In this document: piece by piece, positions 49,371 through 58,726 of the stretch | Layout: every line of letters begins with the position of its first letter | Numbering within the stretch: position 1 is the stretch's first letter | Source: Halopseudomonas yangmingensis | GTDB lineage: Bacteria; Pseudomonadota; Gammaproteobacteria; Pseudomonadales; Pseudomonadaceae | Direction: 5' to 3' | Assembly: GCF_900114825.1 (NCBI RefSeq) | Contig: NZ_FOUI01000004.1 | Coordinates: forward strand, 169,263 to 233,262 | DNA: 64,000 bases | Made by a program: the position numbers and the translations under genes | Notes under the pieces: model-generated | Databases searched by the model: none | Seen by the model: only the letters and a program-made list of their open reading frames with translations | Told to the model about the DNA's origin: nothing

Positions 49371-50087
49371 TCACCAGCGCAGTGAATCAGCGCGACACGG
49401 ATCGGAATTGATCTGAATTTCGCTGACCTGCCCGTCACTCAGTCGCAGCATGCGGTCAGCCATGGCGGCGATGCCAGCGTTGTGGGTAATGATGGCAGTG
49501 GTAGTGGAAAACTCCCGGTTGATGTCCTGCAATACCTGCAGCACGCGAATGCCGGTTTGCGAATCCAGCGCGCCGGTAGGTTCGTCACACAGCAGCACAT
49601 CCGGACGTTTGGCAATGGCTCTGGCGATAGCAACCCGCTGCTGCTCACCGCCGGACAGCTGCGAAGGAAAGTGATCCAGCCGCTGGCCAAGCCCTACCCG
49701 TTCCAGGGCTTCGACTGCAGGCATCGGGTTGCTGGCAATGTCGGTGACCATGGCCACATTCTCGCGGGCGGTAAGGCTGGGTATGAGATTGTAGAACTGG
49801 AAAACAAAACCGATGTGTTGACGCCTGAATTGGGTCAGTTCCGCATCGCTGGCGTGGCTGAGGTTGTGACCTCGAAAGTGTATGTCGCCGCTTGTCGGGC
49901 GGTCTAGCCCGCCCAGAATATTCAAAAGCGTCGATTTGCCACTGCCAGAGGCGCCGAGCATGACCAGGAATTCGCCTTCGTAGATCTCCAGATCTATGCC
50001 ACGCAGCGCCTGAATCTTGACTTCGCCAAGGTCGAAGGTCCTGCCTAACTGGCGAACCTGAAATACCGGCTGTGATTCAGAGGTCAT
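49371..50087 (-). CDS. ABC transporter ATP-binding protein (LolD/MacB type)
   Basis: ATPase of 238 residues with Walker [10 protein letters not shown] (~44-52), Q-loop FQFYNLIP, signature [14 protein letters not shown], Walker [13 protein letters not shown] and H-loop ITHN. It heads the exporter operon with the FtsX permease and HlyD adaptor. The ATG lies in an RNA hairpin (50085-50113) whose loop holds the AGGGAG ribosome-binding site. Confidence 0.93.
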   Translation of the reverse strand: MTSESQPVFQVRQLGRTFDLGEVKIQALRGIDLEIYEGEFLVMLGASGSGKSTLLNILGGLDRPTSGDIHFRGHNLSHASDAELTQFRRQHIGFVFQFYNLIPSLTARENVAMVTDIASNPMPAVEALERVGLGQRLDHFPSQLSGGEQQRVAIARAIAKRPDVLLCDEPTGALDSQTGIRVLQVLQDINREFSTTTAIITHNAGIAAMADRMLRLSDGQVSEIQINSDPCRADSLRW

Positions 50088-50113
50088 GCCGAACTCCCTA
50101 AGGACTCGGCATG
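50085..50113 (-). promoter_or_regulatory. Hairpin enclosing the ATPase start site
   Basis: Arms of 8 bp (50085-50092 with 50106-50113) place the initiating ATG in the stem and the AGGGAG ribosome-binding site in the 13-base loop. It could tune translation or simply be a chance palindrome. Confidence 0.4.
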
Positions 50114-50167
50114 AGTGTATCAGAGCGCAGGCGAGCAGGCGGCAGACAGGCTACCGCTCTTCCATGA

Positions 50168-50536
50168 TCAACGTGGGGCGCCGACCATGCGCTCAATGCA
50201 TTGGCGGGCTTCGTCAGGCAGGCGGGTAAACTGAAGGCCTGTCCAGTGCTGGCTGCCGGTGATACTGGTGCGGTTCCACAGGCTTTCGGCGCTGGCAAAA
50301 AACTCTGAATGGCCGTTGAGCTTCATTGGCAGATTGACTTGCAGTGTCCAGTTCCTGTTCAGATCGAGCGGACGCTCGCTGAGCAACATCATGCCTTCAC
50401 TATGCAGATCAACCACACGGCCAAGATGCTCTCCTGAGTCCAGATCGAAAACTTCCAGGCTGGAACTGACGGCATTCCTTGTCATTGTGCGTCTCTCTTC
50501 ATTATTCGGGTTGTCACGGGGTTGCAAGTGAGTCAT
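50168..50536 (-). CDS. PilZ-domain c-di-GMP-binding protein
   Basis: Single PilZ domain of 122 residues. The RxxxR motif is in EERRTMTR at residues ~15-19, and the second motif is DLHSEGMML, a variant of DxSxxG common in pseudomonad PilZ proteins. The start at 50536 (MTHLQPRDN) is needed to keep the RxxxR motif; a later Met at 50485, which has a better ribosome-binding site, would remove the first Arg. It is divergent from the GspE/MshE-type ATPase, a pairing consistent with c-di-GMP control of a surface machine. Confidence 0.85.
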   Translation of the reverse strand: MTHLQPRDNPNNEERRTMTRNAVSSSLEVFDLDSGEHLGRVVDLHSEGMMLLSERPLDLNRNWTLQVNLPMKLNGHSEFFASAESLWNRTSITGSQHWTGLQFTRLPDEARQCIERMVGAPR

Positions 50537-50763
50537 GGGTCGACTGCCTGGCTGCATGGAAATGATAGAGTGAGTCCGTAACGGACGCTAATGGCATGGA
50601 GCCATTTTGTCACGCTTTTGCGTTAACTGGATCACAGTTTCAGCAGTTGGCTTCTTGCTTGTGGTGAAAGCTGCCTTCGCTGCATACTTTCCTCAGTATA
50701 TGCATGCTCTGCCGTGTTTGCTGGTTGAGCCTTTTGATGCAGGTTTTTTACCAAGGAGTACAC

Positions 50764-52479
50764 ATGCTGGTAACCGACAAGACGCAACTGGTCAGCTACC
50801 TCAAGCGGCACGGCTCTGATATTCCGGAAAAAATGCTTGGCCAGATTCTGCTTGAGCGAGGACTGGTCACCAATGCGCAACTGGATGCTGCGCTGAACCT
50901 GCTGCGGCGCAACCCTAAAGCTGGCCGTCTTGGACAGATCCTGTTGTCGATAGACGGTATCAAGCCTTCCCAATTGAAGCAGGTCATTGCCGAACAATTG
51001 CAGATTGCCGAAGTCAGTCTTGATCAGTTCGACTTTGACGCCTCTCTGCTGACCAGCCTGCCTGAAGAAATTGCTCGTGAATATCAGGTAATGCCATTGA
51101 TGGAACATGGTGAGTGCCTGGTAGTTGCCTGTGCCGATCCTACCCAACACGAATTGCTTCATTTGCTCAGTTTTATCAGCGGCAAGCCGATTGAGGCTGT
51201 GTACGCTGATCCGAGCGCCATTGATCGTGCGGTCAACAGTCACTACGGTGCTGTTACGGTTGAGTCACTGCCAGAAAATGAAAAAGTCGAGCCTGTGCTT
51301 TCCATACAGCAGATCAAGGCGCTGGCAGAAGACAAGCCAACGGTGCGCTTTGTCGACAACATGCTGGAAGACGCCATCAGTCGGCGTGCATCGGATATCC
51401 ATTTGCGTCCCGGCGAAAAGGATGTGGTGGTGCAGTTCCGGATAGACGGCATGTTGCAGGATATCCGTCATATCAAGCGCTCTACCCTCCCTGCGATTGT
51501 CAGTCGTATCAAAATCATAGGCGGGATGAACATTGCCGAGCGGCGGCTACCGCAGGATGGCCGTTATATGGTCAAGATTGCCGGTCGCACCGTTGATCTG
51601 CGCCTGTCGATCATGCCTACCGTCCACGGTGAAAGCGTCGTAATGCGTATTCTGGACACTGGGCAGAGCCTGAAAAGCCTTGAGCAACTAGGTTTCAGCG
51701 AGACGGATGCGGCGCGCTTCCGCCGTCTGATCAGCCTCAACCAGGGTATCGTGCTGGTCACCGGGCCGACCGGTTCAGGCAAAAGCACCACGTTGTACGC
51801 GGCAATTAATGATATCCGCCAGACCGGGGTGAACATCATCACCGTTGAGGATCCGGTGGAATACCAGATTGAGGGTATCCGCCAGATTCAGGTGCGCTCA
51901 AGCATTGGCTACACCTTTTCCCGCGCCTTGAGACACATTCTGCGACATGATCCCGATGTAATAATGGTTGGTGAGATCCGTGACCAGGAAACAGCGATCA
52001 TGGCCAGTGAAAGCGCCCTGACCGGCCACCTGGTGCTCAGCACCCTGCATACCAACAGCGCCGCCAGCACAGTCACTCGACTGCTGGAAATCGGTATCGC
52101 ACCCTACCTTGTGAATGCAACCCTTATCGGCGTACTGGCTCAACGACTGGCACGGCGTAACTGCAAGCACTGCCTGGTGGATGAGGACGTCCCTGATCAT
52201 GTGCGCCAGGGCCTGGGGCTGGATCCGAATGAGAGTTTCAAGGTCGGTAAGGGCTGTAACCAGTGCAATGACCGCGGCTTTGCCGGTCGTATCGCTGTAT
52301 ACGAGCTTCTTGAGGTAACCGCCTCGCTGCGTCGACTGATCAAGCCGGCAGTGGCTGCGCAGGATATTGAGGAGCAGGCGCGCATGGATGGCATGCGCCC
52401 ACTGACTGAAGGGGCACTGGAGTTGGCCCGTCAGGGCATCATTTCACTGGCTGAAGTTTATAGGGTGCGTCTTGAATAA
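50764..52479 (+). CDS. GspE/PilB/MshE-type secretion ATPase
   Basis: Hexameric assembly ATPase of 571 residues. The N-terminal ~150 residues are MshEN-like, with two repeats related to the c-di-GMP motif (near 26-47 and 55-78). Neither fits the RLGxxLVxxGxI pattern exactly: the first lacks the Arg and the second has the Gly shifted by one, so ligand binding is uncertain. The ATPase core has Walker A GPTGSGKS (334-341), Asp-box, Walker B (DVIMVGEIRDQETA) and a CxxC...CxxC zinc knuckle (CKHC, CNQC). AAGGAG precedes the ATG. No pilin, secretin or inner-membrane platform gene is beside it, so it is an orphan whose partner machine is elsewhere. Confidence 0.9.
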   Translation: MLVTDKTQLVSYLKRHGSDIPEKMLGQILLERGLVTNAQLDAALNLLRRNPKAGRLGQILLSIDGIKPSQLKQVIAEQLQIAEVSLDQFDFDASLLTSLPEEIAREYQVMPLMEHGECLVVACADPTQHELLHLLSFISGKPIEAVYADPSAIDRAVNSHYGAVTVESLPENEKVEPVLSIQQIKALAEDKPTVRFVDNMLEDAISRRASDIHLRPGEKDVVVQFRIDGMLQDIRHIKRSTLPAIVSRIKIIGGMNIAERRLPQDGRYMVKIAGRTVDLRLSIMPTVHGESVVMRILDTGQSLKSLEQLGFSETDAARFRRLISLNQGIVLVTGPTGSGKSTTLYAAINDIRQTGVNIITVEDPVEYQIEGIRQIQVRSSIGYTFSRALRHILRHDPDVIMVGEIRDQETAIMASESALTGHLVLSTLHTNSAASTVTRLLEIGIAPYLVNATLIGVLAQRLARRNCKHCLVDEDVPDHVRQGLGLDPNESFKVGKGCNQCNDRGFAGRIAVYELLEVTASLRRLIKPAVAAQDIEEQARMDGMRPLTEGALELARQGIISLAEVYRVRLE

Positions 52480-52930
52480 AGCTGGGCTGCTGGCCCTTGG
52501 TCTGCTTTTGCCTGCCGTGCTTCAGGCAGGCGGTTTACAGGTCGAAAACGCCTGGTCCAGAGCCATGCCGCCAAACATCAACACAGGCGCTGTCTACCTG
52601 CGTCTGTGTAATGCCGGTGCCCTGCCCCGGGCCGTTATCCGTATGACTACACCGGTTGCAGCGCGTGCCGAACTTCACCAGCATGTGGAACGGGCCGGCG
52701 TGTTAAGCATGCAGGAAGTTGCCGAACTCAGGCTGGAGCCAGGCGAGTGCAGGCAGTTGCGACCGGGAGGCGATCACCTGATGCTGTTCGGTATAGGTCG
52801 ACCGCTGCAAGCGGGCGGGAGCTACCCGCTGACCCTTGAGCTGGATGACGGTACTCTGTTGCATCTGGATTTCAGGGTGTTGGGACCCGGCCAGCGTCCA
52901 GGCAGCAACCGGCAGTCAGAGCCGGATTGA
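52472..52930 (+). CDS. PCuAC-type periplasmic copper chaperone
   Basis: Exported copper chaperone of 152 residues with a 19-residue signal peptide (ends VLQA). The metal motif is exact: His69-X10-Met80-X21-His102-X-Met104. PCuAC proteins deliver Cu(I) to cytochrome oxidase CuA or to other acceptors. The TTG start overlaps the end of the ATPase gene by 8 bases and has AGGGT upstream; coupling to a secretion ATPase is unusual and may be incidental. Confidence 0.9.
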   Translation: MNKAGLLALGLLLPAVLQAGGLQVENAWSRAMPPNINTGAVYLRLCNAGALPRAVIRMTTPVAARAELHQHVERAGVLSMQEVAELRLEPGECRQLRPGGDHLMLFGIGRPLQAGGSYPLTLELDDGTLLHLDFRVLGPGQRPGSNRQSEPD

Positions 52931-52936
52931 CGGGTC

Positions 52937-53557
52937 TCAATCCCGGTCAAGCAAGTGAAAGCGCGGCAAGGCTAGTTTCCAGCGAATCGCTGCAAGGCGT
53001 ATTACCAGTACAACCGCCATCGCCACCAACACATCCAGATCACTCGGGGTGTGTAGCTGGCTGAGTCCGATCCAGGTCAGTGATCCGGCAATGCAGGCTG
53101 TGGCATAGATTTCCTGCTGGAAAATCAGCGGTATCTCGTTGCAGATAATGTCGCGCATCACCCCGCCAGCTACCCCGGTCATTACGCCCATGATCACCGC
53201 GGCACTGATTGGTACCTCATATTGCATGGCAATCTGTGTCCCCATCACGCTGAATACTGCCAGCCCCAACGCATCGGCCACCAGTAATCCGGTTTCATGG
53301 ATTGGCCGGGTAAAACGCACCCAGAGTACGGTGCCCAGTGCTGCCAGCGTTGCCACCAGAATGTACAGGTCGTTGCCAATCCAGCTCACAGGGTTACGAT
53401 CCAGAATGGCGTCACGCAGGGTGCCGCCACCGAGGGCAGTGATCAGGGCGATAACCAGCACCCCGAACAGGTCCATCGACTTGCGTCCGGCCATCAGTGC
53501 ACCGGTTATGGCAAATACGGCAACTCCGAACAGGTCAAGAAAGTCGAACCAGGTCAT
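52937..53557 (-). CDS. TRIC-like (UPF0126) membrane channel protein
   Basis: Inner-membrane protein of 206 residues with seven helices in two repeats, each bearing a GGGTLRD or GGVMRD motif, characteristic of the UPF0126/TRIC family (E. coli YadS/YicG). Bacterial members form trimeric cation channels; the natural substrate, including glycine in some reports, is debated. It is 14 bases upstream of the gor start region on the same strand order (gor lies behind it), so the two may be co-transcribed. Confidence 0.87.
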   Translation of the reverse strand: MTWFDFLDLFGVAVFAITGALMAGRKSMDLFGVLVIALITALGGGTLRDAILDRNPVSWIGNDLYILVATLAALGTVLWVRFTRPIHETGLLVADALGLAVFSVMGTQIAMQYEVPISAAVIMGVMTGVAGGVMRDIICNEIPLIFQQEIYATACIAGSLTWIGLSQLHTPSDLDVLVAMAVVLVIRLAAIRWKLALPRFHLLDRD

Positions 53558-53571
53558 AACTGTCCGCTCTC

Positions 53572-54933
53572 TCAGTCTTCGCGACTGGGTGTGCGCATGG
53601 TGACGAACTCTTCGGCTGCGGTTGGGTGGATACCAAGGGTGGCATCGAACACTGCCTTGGTTGCCCCCGCTTTGACGGCCACAGCCAAGCCCTGGAGTAT
53701 CTCTCCAGCCTCGGGGCCGACCATGTGAATACCGAGAATACGGTCGCTGACAGCGTCAACCACCAGCTTCATGTAGCTTTGCTCATTGCGGCCGGCCAGG
53801 GTGTTGCGCATGCTGCGGAAGCGGCTCTCGAAAATCCGCAGCTTGTGGCCGGCTTTCCTCGCCTGATCTTCACCCAGCCCCAGAGTGGCAATATTCGGGA
53901 TGCAGAAGACCGCCGTGGGTATGTCAGCGTAGTCAACCGGGCTGTATTCCTCCGGGCGATACAGACGACGGACCAGTGCCATGCCTTCCGCCAGTGCCAC
54001 AGGTGTCAGCTGTGGCGTGTCGGTGACATCACCAATCGCGAAGATTGTCGGGTCGTTGGTTTGATAGTCGCCGTTGCGGGCAATAAAGCCCTTGGAATCC
54101 AGCTGCACTCCGGTATTTTCCAGACCCAGCCCGTCCAGATTCGGCTTGCGGCCGGTAGCGTACAGAACAAGATCGGTAACCAGCGTGTTGCCGTCCTGCA
54201 AGAACACTCTCAGACTGCCGTCCGCCTGACGCTCAATGCGTTCGACATCAGTATTGAAGCGCAGGTCTACGCCCTTTGAACCGAGCGTATTGGCCACATG
54301 TTCGCGCACGTCGCGATCAAAGCCGCGCAGGAACAAATCACCCCGGTAGAGCAATGTCGACTGGCAGCCCAATCCATGAAAAATGCTGGCGAACTCGATG
54401 GCGATATAACCGCCGCCCACAACCAGCGTGCGCTTGGGAAGCGCCTGCAGGTGGAAGACCTCATTGGAGCTGAGCACATGCTCCCGGCCGGGAAACTCCG
54501 GAATGAACGGCCAGCCGCCGGTAGCGATGAGGATGCGTTCAGCGCTGTAGCGCTGCCCAGCCACTTCAACCGTGTGCGAGTCGATCAGCCTGGCACGGCC
54601 TTCCATCAGTGTTACCCCGGCATTTACCAGCAGGTTGCGGTAGATGTCGTTAAGGCGGCCGATTTCCCTATTCTTGTTGGCCAGCAGGCGCTGCCAGTCA
54701 AATCCGGCGGCAGAAAGATCCCAACCGTAGCCGGCAGCATCGACAAAGTCTTCTGAAAAGTGCGCAGCATAGGCAAACAGCTTTTTCGGCACGCAGCCAA
54801 CATTGACGCAGGTGCCGCCCAGATAGCGGTCTTCGGCTACAGCAACCCGCGCGCCAAAACCTGCGGCCATACGACTGGCGCGCACCCCGCCGGAACCGGC
54901 ACCAATCACGAAAAGCTCAAAGTCGAATGCCAT
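53572..54933 (-). CDS. gor: Glutathione-disulfide reductase
   Basis: NADPH-dependent flavoenzyme of 453 residues reducing oxidised glutathione. FAD-binding [10 protein letters not shown] is at 11-20, redox-active Cys42 and Cys47 ([13 protein letters not shown]), NADP loop [10 protein letters not shown] in the middle, and the active-site His of the HPTAAEE motif near the C-terminus. GGAG precedes the ATG. Confidence 0.96.
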   Translation of the reverse strand: MAFDFELFVIGAGSGGVRASRMAAGFGARVAVAEDRYLGGTCVNVGCVPKKLFAYAAHFSEDFVDAAGYGWDLSAAGFDWQRLLANKNREIGRLNDIYRNLLVNAGVTLMEGRARLIDSHTVEVAGQRYSAERILIATGGWPFIPEFPGREHVLSSNEVFHLQALPKRTLVVGGGYIAIEFASIFHGLGCQSTLLYRGDLFLRGFDRDVREHVANTLGSKGVDLRFNTDVERIERQADGSLRVFLQDGNTLVTDLVLYATGRKPNLDGLGLENTGVQLDSKGFIARNGDYQTNDPTIFAIGDVTDTPQLTPVALAEGMALVRRLYRPEEYSPVDYADIPTAVFCIPNIATLGLGEDQARKAGHKLRIFESRFRSMRNTLAGRNEQSYMKLVVDAVSDRILGIHMVGPEAGEILQGLAVAVKAGATKAVFDATLGIHPTAAEEFVTMRTPSRED

Positions 54934-55052
54934 GCTTATCTCCAGATACCCCAGGATAGGGTCAAAGCATAACCGATACTGTGCGGGGTGTGCTTGCGCC
55001 GGGAGCGGAAAGAATCGAAGAGCAGCCTGACGCTGGGGTGCACGGTGTCTGG

Positions 55053-55138
55053 TGGTGCCTCGGGCCGGAATCGAACCGGCAAGGCCAAAGGCCGGAGCAT
55101 TTTAAGTGCTCTGTGTTTACCAATTTCACCACCGAGGC
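55053..55138 (-). tRNA. tRNA-Leu (UAA)
   Basis: Cloverleaf of 86 bases including an encoded CCA. Acceptor GCCUCGG pairs with CCGAGGC. The anticodon loop CUUAAAA reads UAA, and the long variable arm is typical of class II tRNA. Third of a Gly-Cys-Leu cluster. Confidence 0.96.
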
Positions 55139-55174
55139 AGAATGTTGCCAGATCGGCTGGTACTTCTGAAAAAA

Positions 55175-55248
55175 TGGAGGCCGAGGTCGGAATCGAACCG
55201 GCGTACACGGATTTGCAATCCGCTGCATGACCACTCTGCCACCCGGCC
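55175..55248 (-). tRNA. tRNA-Cys (GCA)
   Basis: Cloverleaf of 74 bases including CCA, with acceptor GGCCGGG, anticodon loop UUGCAAA and the discriminator U expected for tRNA-Cys. Middle gene of the cluster. Confidence 0.96.
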
Positions 55249-55294
55249 TCTGAGGGGGACTTCCCGATGCTGCTGTCAGCAACGGGCAGAAAAC

Positions 55295-55370
<76 letters not shown>

Positions 55371-55466
55371 TTTGGAACGGCGCCCATTTTATGCTTCTGG
55401 AAACCGCTGTCAAGTTATTGATTCGAAAAACTTTGCTGGCGATTTTTTGAGCAGCGCCGGGCTCTG

Positions 55467-56030
55467 TCAATCGTCCCTGGATGACTCCATGCTCAGGTGC
55501 GGCCAGGCTGCTTTAAGGTAGACCAGCATGGACCAGAGCGTGAGAATTGCTGACACCATCAGGAGCGCGTACCCCAGAATTACCCAGCTGGTAAGTGTTG
55601 GCGGGTTTGCCAGCAGAACCACCAGCGCCACCATTTGCGCAGCAGTCTTGTACTTGCCCAATTGTGAGACGGCGACATGGGCGCGTGCACCAAGCTCGGC
55701 CATCCATTCACGCAGGGCAGAAATTACGATCTCGCGGCCGATGATAACCATGGCCGGCAGCGTGACCCACAGGTTCATATGGCTATGTACCAGCAATACC
55801 AAGGCTACAGCCACCATCAATTTGTCAGCAACCGGGTCGAGAAAGGCGCCAAAGGGGGTGCTTTGTTTCAGCTTGCGTGCCAGATAGCCATCGAGCCAAT
55901 CGGTGATACTGGCCAGAGTGAAGACGCCAGCTGCGGCCAGGTAACTCCAGTGAAATGGCAGAAAGTAAAGCAGGATGAAGATGGGGATCAGGGCCACCCG
56001 CATCAACGTTAGGATATTCGGTATATTCAT
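55467..56030 (-). CDS. pgsA: CDP-diacylglycerol-glycerol-3-phosphate 3-phosphatidyltransferase
   Basis: Makes phosphatidylglycerol-phosphate in the inner membrane. The 187-residue protein begins [12 protein letters not shown] and has the CDP-alcohol phosphotransferase motif ([10 protein letters not shown]...[10 protein letters not shown]), plus five to six hydrophobic helices. It is downstream of uvrC by 78 bases and followed by the tRNA cluster, the conserved pseudomonad order. Confidence 0.96.
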   Translation of the reverse strand: MNIPNILTLMRVALIPIFILLYFLPFHWSYLAAAGVFTLASITDWLDGYLARKLKQSTPFGAFLDPVADKLMVAVALVLLVHSHMNLWVTLPAMVIIGREIVISALREWMAELGARAHVAVSQLGKYKTAAQMVALVVLLANPPTLTSWVILGYALLMVSAILTLWSMLVYLKAAWPHLSMESSRDD

Positions 56031-56108
56031 GGTCGCCTGGTGTCCGTTCGGTCTTTCGACATTCTATGTGGCTGGCGGGTAAAAAAGTAGCAACAAACGG
56101 CAATTGGC

Positions 56109-57935
56109 CTAGGTGCTATGCAGTGCGGCATAGATCTCGCCTGCCAGTGTTGTGCTGATGCCCGGTACCCGGGCGATTTCCTGCTCACTGGCGCGCTGCA
56201 GTTCCTGCAGACCACCGAAGTGCTTCAGCAGCTCGCGCCGGCGCTTTGGTCCTACGCCACTGATACCCTCCAGTGGCGACTGGTTGCGGGTCTTGCCGCG
56301 TCGCTGACGATGGCCGGTGATAGCGAAGCGGTGTGCCTCGTCACGGATCTGCTGGATCAAGTGCAAGGCCGGCGAATGGGCGGGCAATACCAGTTCGTTG
56401 TCCGGGCTATTCAGGTACAGGGTTTCCAGTCCCGGCTTGCGGGTGACGCCCTTGGCCACGCCAAGCAGTGTCAGGTCGTGAATTGCCAGCTCCTGCAGCA
56501 CCTCGATGGCCATGTTCATCTGACCTTTGCCGCCATCCACCAGCAGCACATCGGGTAATCGCCCTTCCCCATCGCGCAATCTGGAATAGCGTCGCTGCAG
56601 GGCCTGGCGCATGGCCGCGTAGTCGTCGCCGGCAGTCACGCCATCGATATTGAAGCGCCGGTAGTCACTTTTCAGCGCCCCCTCCGGCCCGAACACCACG
56701 CAGGAGGCGACGGTCGCCTCGCCACTTGAATGGCTGATGTCGTAGCACTCCAGCCGGGTTGGCAGCTCTTCCAGCTGCAGAGCTTCCTGCAGGGCCTCGA
56801 AGCGGCTTTGCAGGGTCTGGCGGCTGGCCAGGCGTGCGCCCAGTGCCTGCTCGGCGTTGGTTCTGGCCATCTGCAGCCAGCGATTGCGTACGCCGCGCAG
56901 TTTCCAGCTGATCTGGGTGTTGTGGCCGCGCACGTCGCCCAGCGCACTGGCCAGCAATGGCCAGTCCGGATGGTTGGCGGAAACCAGAATTTCGCCGGGC
57001 ACCTCGCGCTCGGTGCTGCCCAGATAGTACTGGGCAACGAAGGCGGCCAGCACGCCAGCCTCATCGGTTTCCATTGGCATACGCGGAAAGTGCGCGCGAC
57101 TGCCCAGCACCCGGCCCTGGCGCACCATCAGCAGCTGCACACAGGCGCTGCCGGAAGCAATGGCGGCGGCCAGCACATCCAGATTGCCCTGCCCGGCTTC
57201 CATGCTTTGTTGGTCCTGCACCCGGCGCAGCAATGCCAGCTGGTCGCGCAGTTCTGCGGCCCGTTCAAATTCCAGGCGTTCGGCGGCCTGTTCCATGGCA
57301 CTCGACAGTTCATTGTTCAACTGGTTGCTGCGGCCTTCGAGGAAGAGCACCGAGCGGCGCACATCATCGGCGTACTCTTCGGGGCTGACCAGTCCGACAC
57401 AGGGCGCCTTGCAGCGCTTGATCTGGTATTGCAGGCAGGGCCGGCTGCGGTTGCGGTAGTAGCTGTCCTCGCACTGGCGTACCTGAAAGGCCTTTTGCAG
57501 CAAACCCAGACTTTCACGGATAGCACCACCGCTCGGGTATGGGCCGAAGTAGCGCCCCGACGCCTTTTTGCTGCCCCGGTGCAGGGCCAGCCGGGGAAAC
57601 GCATCGCGACTGGACAGGTACACATAGGGGTAGGATTTGTCGTCGCGCAGCAGGATGTTGTAGGGTGGGCGCGAGGCCTTGATCAGGCTCTGCTCAAGCA
57701 GCAGTGCCTCGGTTTCGTTGGCGGTGATGGTGGTTTCAATGCGCGCAATGCGTGCAACCAGTGCCTCGGTCTTGATTGACAGACCGGTTTTGCGAAAGTA
57801 GCTGGACAGGCGGTTGTGCAGGTTGCTGGCCTTGCCGACATACAATAATTGTTCGTCGGCATCGTACATCCGGTACACCCCGGGCAGACGACTGACGCCG
57901 GCCAGAAAGTCGCGCGCATCGAAACTGCTGCTCAT
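56109..57935 (-). CDS. uvrC: Excinuclease ABC subunit C
   Basis: Nucleotide-excision-repair nuclease of 608 residues making the dual incisions. It has an N-terminal GIY-YIG nuclease (15-95, GVYRMYD...LYVGKASNL), a Cys-rich segment, a UVR motif (~205-240), an RNase-H-like nuclease (~250-540, [28 protein letters not shown]) and a C-terminal helix-hairpin-helix pair. It overlaps gacA by ATGA, the well-known gacA-uvrC coupling. Confidence 0.97.
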   Translation of the reverse strand: MSSSFDARDFLAGVSRLPGVYRMYDADEQLLYVGKASNLHNRLSSYFRKTGLSIKTEALVARIARIETTITANETEALLLEQSLIKASRPPYNILLRDDKSYPYVYLSSRDAFPRLALHRGSKKASGRYFGPYPSGGAIRESLGLLQKAFQVRQCEDSYYRNRSRPCLQYQIKRCKAPCVGLVSPEEYADDVRRSVLFLEGRSNQLNNELSSAMEQAAERLEFERAAELRDQLALLRRVQDQQSMEAGQGNLDVLAAAIASGSACVQLLMVRQGRVLGSRAHFPRMPMETDEAGVLAAFVAQYYLGSTEREVPGEILVSANHPDWPLLASALGDVRGHNTQISWKLRGVRNRWLQMARTNAEQALGARLASRQTLQSRFEALQEALQLEELPTRLECYDISHSSGEATVASCVVFGPEGALKSDYRRFNIDGVTAGDDYAAMRQALQRRYSRLRDGEGRLPDVLLVDGGKGQMNMAIEVLQELAIHDLTLLGVAKGVTRKPGLETLYLNSPDNELVLPAHSPALHLIQQIRDEAHRFAITGHRQRRGKTRNQSPLEGISGVGPKRRRELLKHFGGLQELQRASEQEIARVPGISTTLAGEIYAALHST

Positions 57936-58582
57936 GCCTCTATGCGCATGCCGTCAATCATGCCGTGGCGAGCCGCCAGCAGAGTCAACTCCACATCACC
58001 ATCGATGCCGAGTTTCTCAAAAATCCGGTAACGATAGGTGTTGACGGTTTTAGGGCTCAGGCACAGCTTGTCGGAGATGTTCGGCACCTTCTCGCCGCTG
58101 ACTATCATCATGGCGATTTGCATCTCGCGTTCGGATAGCCCCTCAAAGGGGGTGCTCTGTGTCGGCCGCACGGATTTTATCGCCAGGATTGTGGCTATTT
58201 CAGGACTGATGTAGCACTGGCCGGCATGTACCTGGCGGATGGCGTCAAGCATTTCGCCAAGGGCTGCGCCCTTGGTCAGGTAGCCTGAAGCCCCGGCCTG
58301 CAACAATCGGGTCGGAAAGGGATCTTCGTTGCAGGTGGTGACAGTCAGTACTTTGATGGTGGGATTATGCTGCACAAGCTTGCGGGTTGCTTCCAAACCA
58401 CCAATCCCGGGCATTCGCACGTCCATCAGCACTACATCGGGGCGCAATACGCGTGACTGGGTGATGGCAGATTCGCCACTGTCGGCTTCACCAACCACCT
58501 GAATACCATCGGCATCCGCCAGCAGCCTAACGATGCCACTACGCACCAAATCGTGGTCATCAACTACCAATACCTTGATCAA
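57932..58582 (-). CDS. gacA: Response regulator GacA
   Basis: Global response regulator of the Gac/Rsm system, 216 residues. The receiver domain (2-118) has acidic pocket Asp8-Asp9 and phospho-acceptor Asp54 (VLMDVRMPG); a LuxR-type HTH covers ~148-205 ([20 protein letters not shown]). The start is a TTG at 58582 (M-I-K-V-L-V-V-D-D), with AAGGGG six bases upstream. The frame continues upstream without similarity. It drives RsmY/RsmZ-type small RNAs in pseudomonads; none is recognisable in this window. Confidence 0.96.
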   Translation of the reverse strand: MIKVLVVDDHDLVRSGIVRLLADADGIQVVGEADSGESAITQSRVLRPDVVLMDVRMPGIGGLEATRKLVQHNPTIKVLTVTTCNEDPFPTRLLQAGASGYLTKGAALGEMLDAIRQVHAGQCYISPEIATILAIKSVRPTQSTPFEGLSEREMQIAMMIVSGEKVPNISDKLCLSPKTVNTYRYRIFEKLGIDGDVELTLLAARHGMIDGMRIEA

Positions 58583-58654
58583 ACTGAACCCCTTGCTCGC
58601 TGCTGACAGCCCTGTGCGGATATCTCCCCCGTGATGTCCGGCCGCGGGAGCATA

Positions 58655-58676
58655 AATGGCGGATATGACCGCCATT
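58655..58676. terminator. Inverted repeat between prpE and gacA
   Basis: Arms AATGGCGG and CCGCCATT with a 6-base centre. On the minus strand it is followed by TTATG, 50 bases after the prpE stop, so a weak terminator is possible; an operator for gacA is the alternative. Confidence 0.4.
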
Positions 58677-58726
58677 CATATGTCTGCTGTGGCACATTAG
58701 CAAATCAAAGGCGGCGCTGGAAAGCG

